Position numbers and translations under genes: made by a program. The notes under the pieces were generated by a model that did no database searches, had not been told where the DNA came from, and was given only the letters and a program-made list of their open reading frames with translations. From the NCBI GenBank assembly GCA_037074615.1, contig CM073518.1:620001-684000 (forward strand): DNA of 64,000 nt, given 5' to 3'. The stretch's first letter is position 1. The number at the start of each line of letters is the position of its first letter. This stretch comes from Leucaena leucocephala. Its lineage: Eukaryota; Streptophyta; Magnoliopsida; Fabales; Fabaceae. Below are positions 59,455 to 64,000 of this stretch, piece by piece.

Positions 59455-61343
59455 ATGGTTTCCTCGCAACTATCTGCCTTGAATGGGAATTGTTTGCAGA
59501 AGCCTTTCCTGAAGCAATTTCTTCTTCCTAGTGAATCATCTGATGTTTTGCCTCATGGTTATGATGAGGTCGATTTTTCTGATGCGTTTGGTCCGGCTCC
59601 TGATGAAAATATACACAACCTTCCTTCTGTAATTCACAGCCGATCCCATTCTTTTGTGGGGCCCACGTCCTATACTAGTAGCCATTCCTTGAACGTTAAC
59701 AAAATCAGCTTACTTGAGAAGGAGGATGCACTGGAACAGGCGGAGGAAGTCAGCAGAGAAACCCAGGAAGAATTTAAGGAAGAGAAGTCTAATTTGAAAC
59801 ATAAAAGTGTTGTTGGACTTGAAGATTTTGAAGTCCTGAAAGTTGTTGGGCAAGGTGCATTTGGGAAGGTGTACCAGGTGAGGAGGGGAGGGACATCTGA
59901 TATTTATGCAATGAAGGTAATGCGGAAAGACAAGATCATGCAGAGAAACCACGCTGAATATGTGATATCTGAAAGGGATATATTAACAAAAGTTTATCAC
60001 CCTTTTATTGTGCGACTTAGGTACTCATTCCAGGTAAATTATCTATCAATTCAAATATTTTTATAATCATAGCTTGCACCATCATATTTGCAGAATTTTA
60101 ACCTTTTTTGAATCTTGTAGACCAAGTATAGGTTGTACCTTGTGCTTGATTTCGTGAATGGCGGCCACCTTTTCTTTCAGCTTTATTGCCAAGGCTTATT
60201 CAGGTGTGTTAGTATAGCCATCCTTTGTGAACTTATCTCGAAAATCTAGTACATAGCCATCCCACATATTTCACTTCTTTCAGGGAGGACCTGGCTCGCT
60301 TTTATGCTGCAGAGATTGTTTCAGCTGTCTCTCATCTTCATGCAAATGGCATAACGCACAGGGATCTTAAACCTGAAAATATTCTTCTGGACGCTCATGG
60401 CCACGTATGATCCCATAAACCTCTTTTGCATAAGGCTCGCCGCTTGTGCAGTTTTGCTTTTTTGCTTCAAAAGTAGTTAAACCTGAAAATATTATTCCAC
60501 TGCTTGGTGCCAGGTAGTTTTGACGGATTTTGGCCTAGCTAGGCAATTCTGTGAGAATGCAAGGTCAAATTCCATGTGTGGAACTTTAGAATATATGGCC
60601 CCTGAAATTCTTTTGGGGAAAGGACATGATAAGGCAGCTGATTGGTGGAGCATTGGAGTTCTAATTTTTGAAATGCTGACAGGGAAGGTTAGTTCCTCTG
60701 AATTGTGTTTAAATCTTTTTGAAAAGCTATTTTTGCTTTTAATTTTTGTTATAACCTCATTTCCTTAAACTTCACGTCCTTGTTTTCTCTAATTACAGCC
60801 TCCTTTTACCGGTGGAAATAGACAGAAGATCCAGCAAAAGATAATAAAGGACAAGGTCAAGCTTCCGGCGTTTTTGTCAAGTGAGGCACATTCACTGTTA
60901 AAAGGGGTAATTCACCTCCATCATACCCTAGGTTATAATAATTTTGACTTACCCGCACAAAAACACCCAAGTTTCTTGAATCAAAAGATAAAATTGAATT
61001 TGTCATAAACGAGTGGCATGAAGTAGAATCGAGCGGTGAAATGCCAACAGACGAATTAATTATGAAGTTTCTTCTTCAGTTGTTGCAGAAAGAAGTCAGC
61101 AAACGCCTTGGCAATGGACCAAGCGGCGGCGAGATGATCAAGAGCCACAAGTGGTTTAAGTCAATTAATTGGAAGAAACTAGAAGCTCGAGAAATTAGGC
61201 CTAGCTTTGTCCCAGAAGTTGCTGGGAATCATTGTGTTGCTAACTTCGAGGATCGGTGGACTAATATGCCTTTGCTGGATTCTCCTGTTGTCACCCCCAA
61301 ATTCAATGACAACCCCTTCAATGGGTTCGATTGGCCACTCTAG
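59455..61343 (+). CDS. S6K-like: Ribosomal protein S6 kinase-like AGC kinase
   Basis: Plant S6K (AtPK1/AtPK19 type), normally a TOR effector that phosphorylates ribosomal protein S6. Exons: 59455-60033, 60121-60203, 60284-60404, 60514-60687, 60799-60906, 61080-61343; about 442 aa. The N-terminal extension has DFSDAFGP (TOR-signalling-like motif region of plant S6K). The kinase has GQGAFGKVY (Gly loop), AMKVMRKDK (catalytic Lys), HRDLKPEN, TDFGLA and the activation loop NARSNSMCGTLEYMAPE, whose PDK1-site Ser is kept. The AGC tail follows through LLDSPVVTP. Oddity: the hydrophobic motif reads NPFNGFDWPL and then stops, whereas Arabidopsis S6K has NPFTNFTYVRP plus about 10 more residues. The TOR-phosphorylated Thr position is therefore Asp. 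All kinase residues are intact. Confidence 0.93.
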
Positions 61344-61871
61344 CTCCTCTTCTGGACAAAACTGTCTTATTGTTATTGTGACGGACCAATAGATTTTGAG
61401 ATATCTCGTGTTTGACCTACCTTCACTTCGGTGGGTATTGGTTCTTCTTGTACAATGAACTAGTATCTTCCTCCTCTTTGGGTGGGGAAAGGGGTGTTCT
61501 TGGATTATCAGATTCCATGTTCATGAATTAAGCAAATAAATTTAAATACATAAATTAACACAGAGAAGCTTGTGGTAAAAGCTTTCAAAAACAAACATTA
61601 TTATATTTTTTCTTCCATTAGAGCAAGAAAGGAAGAACTTCATACAACACACAGCATAGCAGTACTTACTGTAGAAGTTACAAGAACAAGCATGATTTAT
61701 TTGTTTCTTCCTGAATGGCAGCTATATTACATAGGAAGATCTTTATTTGATACAATACGCATAACTCGGAACTGCAAAGATATTGCTTCAACAAGTACCG
61801 TTTGTCATGGTTCTTCCTCTTAATTCTATTGATGGCGATGATTCTCAGGACTGGGACCGTATCCAAAGGAA
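61344..61871. other. Spacer between S6K-like gene and Pht1 pseudogene (convergent)
   Basis: Contains the S6K-like 3' UTR. No coding or repeat signal recognised. Confidence 0.5.
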
Positions 61872-63538
61872 TCAAACACTTGCGGTTTCAACCGGAGGTT
61901 TCGGTTTATCAACATTATTGCTTCTTGTTTCTCCTTCCTCATCTGCTTTCTCATGAGAATCATTTACAGAATGATTTCCCTCGAGTTCCTTAACTTCTGA
62001 GATATCTTCCAGCGATCGGCCTTTTGTTTCTGGAACCAAGAAGGTGCAAAAGAATCCAGCCATGTTGACAACCGAAAGTTCCATAATTGCCCTTCGAGTC
62101 CTTCTTGCACAGTTATCACATGTGTAGCTTTGCACCACAAAAGCACCAATGATGGCGCTCGCTTTTCCCGCAGCTGCTGATATTCCTTGGCATGTTGAAC
62201 GAAACCGAGCTGGGAATAGCTCTGCAGGAACTATAAATATTGTGCAATTGGGGCCAAAGTTAGCAAAAAAGAGGGTGAGTCCAAAAAGTATAGCAAACAT
62301 CTTGGGATTTCCATTACAATACTCGAGTTGTACCCTTGTGGACAAACATTATTTCCCACCCCTGAATTCTTCGTAATTGTATCCAGGGATGAACATAAAA
62401 ATAGACATCAGAAGGAAGCCTCCGAGCTGGATTATGTACCTTCCGATTTTGTCAATAAAAAACACTTTGAACCAGTATCCAGGAACTGTGGCAAACAAGG
62501 CCAAAACAAACATAGCTCTGGAGATTTGAAACCCCTCTTCTATGGCAGTCATGGTCGATGCCTTGTGTACAAGCCCACCAGTTGATAATAGATCTTTCTG
62601 TGCGAGTTGAAGACTATAGAATGCAATATCCAGCAAGAACCATGTGCTGGTAGTCCCAAGAAGGTGAAGCCCATGTCTCTCGAGAAACTTTGAGGAAAGG
62701 AATCCATAAGAGGGAGTTGGGTTTACATTAACAGACCTCAAACTTAAAATCTTGAAAGGTATGTCCTTTTGAAGAACTTTGGCCATATCCCAAGTAGCCT
62801 TCTTGAGATCACCTTCCACCAGTGCAGTGTTTTTAGCAGTTTCTGGCATTTTGATTCTCCAGTAAAAGGTTAGAGCTGCCGGGATAGCCCCAACTATGAG
62901 CACGACTCGCCAAACAAAATCGCCCTCCAGTTGAGTGGACATTACAGGATCAACTGCAAATTTAGAAGCAGGGTAGGCTGCTAAGAACAATTTGGAGACA
63001 ACCATGGCCACAACTCCAGCAACCAATATTCCCACCACTTGCATTGCAAAAACAGCAACAACGAAACCCCCTCGAGTTTTCTGATTGGCATATTCAGACA
63101 TTATAAGGGCTGATAAAGGGTAGTCTCCTCCAATGCCAAATCCCAACCAAAACCTGAAGAAGCAAAGAGTAGTGATCACACTTTTTGAGGTGGACCCAAA
63201 GGAAAACCCTGAGCATAAGGCACATCCCACCATAGTGACAAGAGTGATCCCATACACTTTTTTTCTGCCAAGCTTGTCACCTAACCAGCCCCGCTAGGGT
63301 CCCGCACAAGGCGGCGCCAGTTATGGCGTTGTTTACTTGCTGAGGAAATTTTCCTGGTTTATGAGTCGAGGGGTTCGAAGTAATAGAGGCGGTCTATGAG
63401 TTTGGTGACATCAGTGATGCAGAAGAGATCATATGCATCAGTGAAGAATCCCGTCCCAGCTATCACGATTGCCTTGAAGCGGATGTTCTGTGTCCTGGCA
63501 TTGTCAAGAGCTGAGAACACACCTTGGACAGTGTCCAT
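61872..63538 (-). pseudogene. PHT1-like: Pht1-family H+/phosphate symporter pseudogene
   Basis: Major facilitator phosphate transporter, single exon, read leftwards from the ATG at 63538. Family hallmarks remain: GFFTDAYDLFCI, ALCGTLAG, GDKLGRKKVYG, the Pht1 signature GGDYPLSALIMSE, FANFGPN, PAELFPARFRSTCQG and the tail PETKGRSLEDIS. Three lesions: (1) at about 63361 one extra base makes TAA codon 60, with the frame continuing one base over; (2) at about 63288 the segment between ALCGTLAG and WLGDKLG is missing (family proteins have about five more residues there), shifting the frame again; (3) a TAA in frame at 62349-62351 lies between the two long remaining open parts (302 and 157 codons). 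Between lesions the frame is well kept, so inactivation looks recent. Sequencing error at all three places is less likely but possible. Confidence 0.85.
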
Positions 63539-64000
63539 TGTGTAATGAGAAGTGTGTGTGTAAAAAGAAACAGCGGGAATGTGTCGAGTTTATATAGACC
63601 GACGTGAGATTTGTAAACACTGTTTCTTAGGAAAAGCAGAACGAGACAGAAGCTCACGGTTTTCTCAATGATAATTCGACTGTTCCTAGGAGAGATCTTT
63701 GATACATGGGAGAACTTATATCGTTTACAGTTTAAAAATTTCGGTAAATGAAGGCATATTATGTTTAAGTGAACTTGGTCGAGCATCCTGGCTACATGAC
63801 ATGGCTGTACTATATCTCTTGGAAAAGGAAAGGAATCCTAGATATCTCCAATATTTGAGGACAAGCATCAAAGACAAATTTGAGAATGATATACATTGCG
63901 TACTAATATCCTAAAATACAATGTTCTTGTCGGTTACTGCCTAATTTACTGGAAGTCTGGAACGTGACAAATTAATTATCATCGTGCATGACATGCCCAG
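63539..64000. other. Right edge, upstream of the Pht1 pseudogene
   Basis: Presumed former promoter of the Pht1 locus. GTCTATATAAAC near 63583-63594 (minus strand TATATA) lies about 50 bp before the pseudogene start and may be its TATA box. No other gene is supported up to the window end. Confidence 0.45.

Noticed and set aside
1..64000. CRISPR arrays, operons, phage or viral genes
   Set aside because: No regularly spaced repeats and no bacterial or viral gene signatures; all genes are spliced plant genes or plant transposons.

Overview
This is plant nuclear DNA, almost certainly from a eudicot. Genes are intron-rich with GT-AG introns, intergenic DNA is AT-rich, and the proteins belong to plant families: type-A response regulator, group III WRKY factors, methyl-IAA esterase, plant S6 kinase, EDR4-like and Pht1. 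I cannot name the species. From memory (to be checked), ARR16, GLY1/SFD1, WRKY55, WRKY54 and the SHPRH-like gene lie close together on Arabidopsis chromosome 2 (about At2g40670 to At2g40770), so the left half of the window looks like conserved synteny.

Layout. 1-830: type-A response regulator, + strand. 1.3-3.7 kb: a nest of two small retroposon families (called S and R here) followed by a MITE that ends 84 bp before the next start codon. 3.76-6.63 kb: plastid glycerol-3-phosphate dehydrogenase GLY1/SFD1. 8.4-10.4 kb (+) and 12.7-14.4 kb (-): a tail-to-tail pair of group III WRKY genes, WRKY55-like and WRKY54/70-like. 16.2-17.4 kb: two more copies of the same MITE. 18.1-19.8 kb: TFIIS. 21.8-34.0 kb (-): a complete 19-exon SHPRH-like SNF2/PHD/RING gene whose introns hold a retroposon, a small tandem duplication and a Helitron. 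36.7-40.8 kb: a plastid-type ABC1K/UbiB atypical kinase. 41.5-44.3 kb (-): EDR4-like zinc-ribbon protein. 47.2-47.8 kb: a foldback Mutator-like element. 48.3-49.7 kb (-): NET4-like coiled-coil protein without the actin-binding NAB domain. 55.2-57.9 kb: MES17-type methylesterase. 59.5-61.3 kb: S6K-type AGC kinase. 61.9-63.5 kb (-): a Pht1 phosphate-transporter pseudogene.

Plant genes do not form operons, so the genes are probably regulated independently. Several have defence or hormone roles in known relatives: ARR (cytokinin), GLY1/SFD1 (glycerolipid supply and systemic acquired resistance), WRKY54/70 (salicylate), EDR4 (defence trafficking) and MES17 (methyl-IAA to IAA). I found no CRISPR array, rRNA, functional tRNA or viral gene. 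The most unusual material is the mobile-element structure (S elements inserted at the same site of R elements, and a 9-bp-TSD foldback element), an S6K whose C-terminal TOR-site threonine position is Asp, and the decayed Pht1 gene. All exon models were made by eye from splice consensus, reading-frame continuity and family knowledge.
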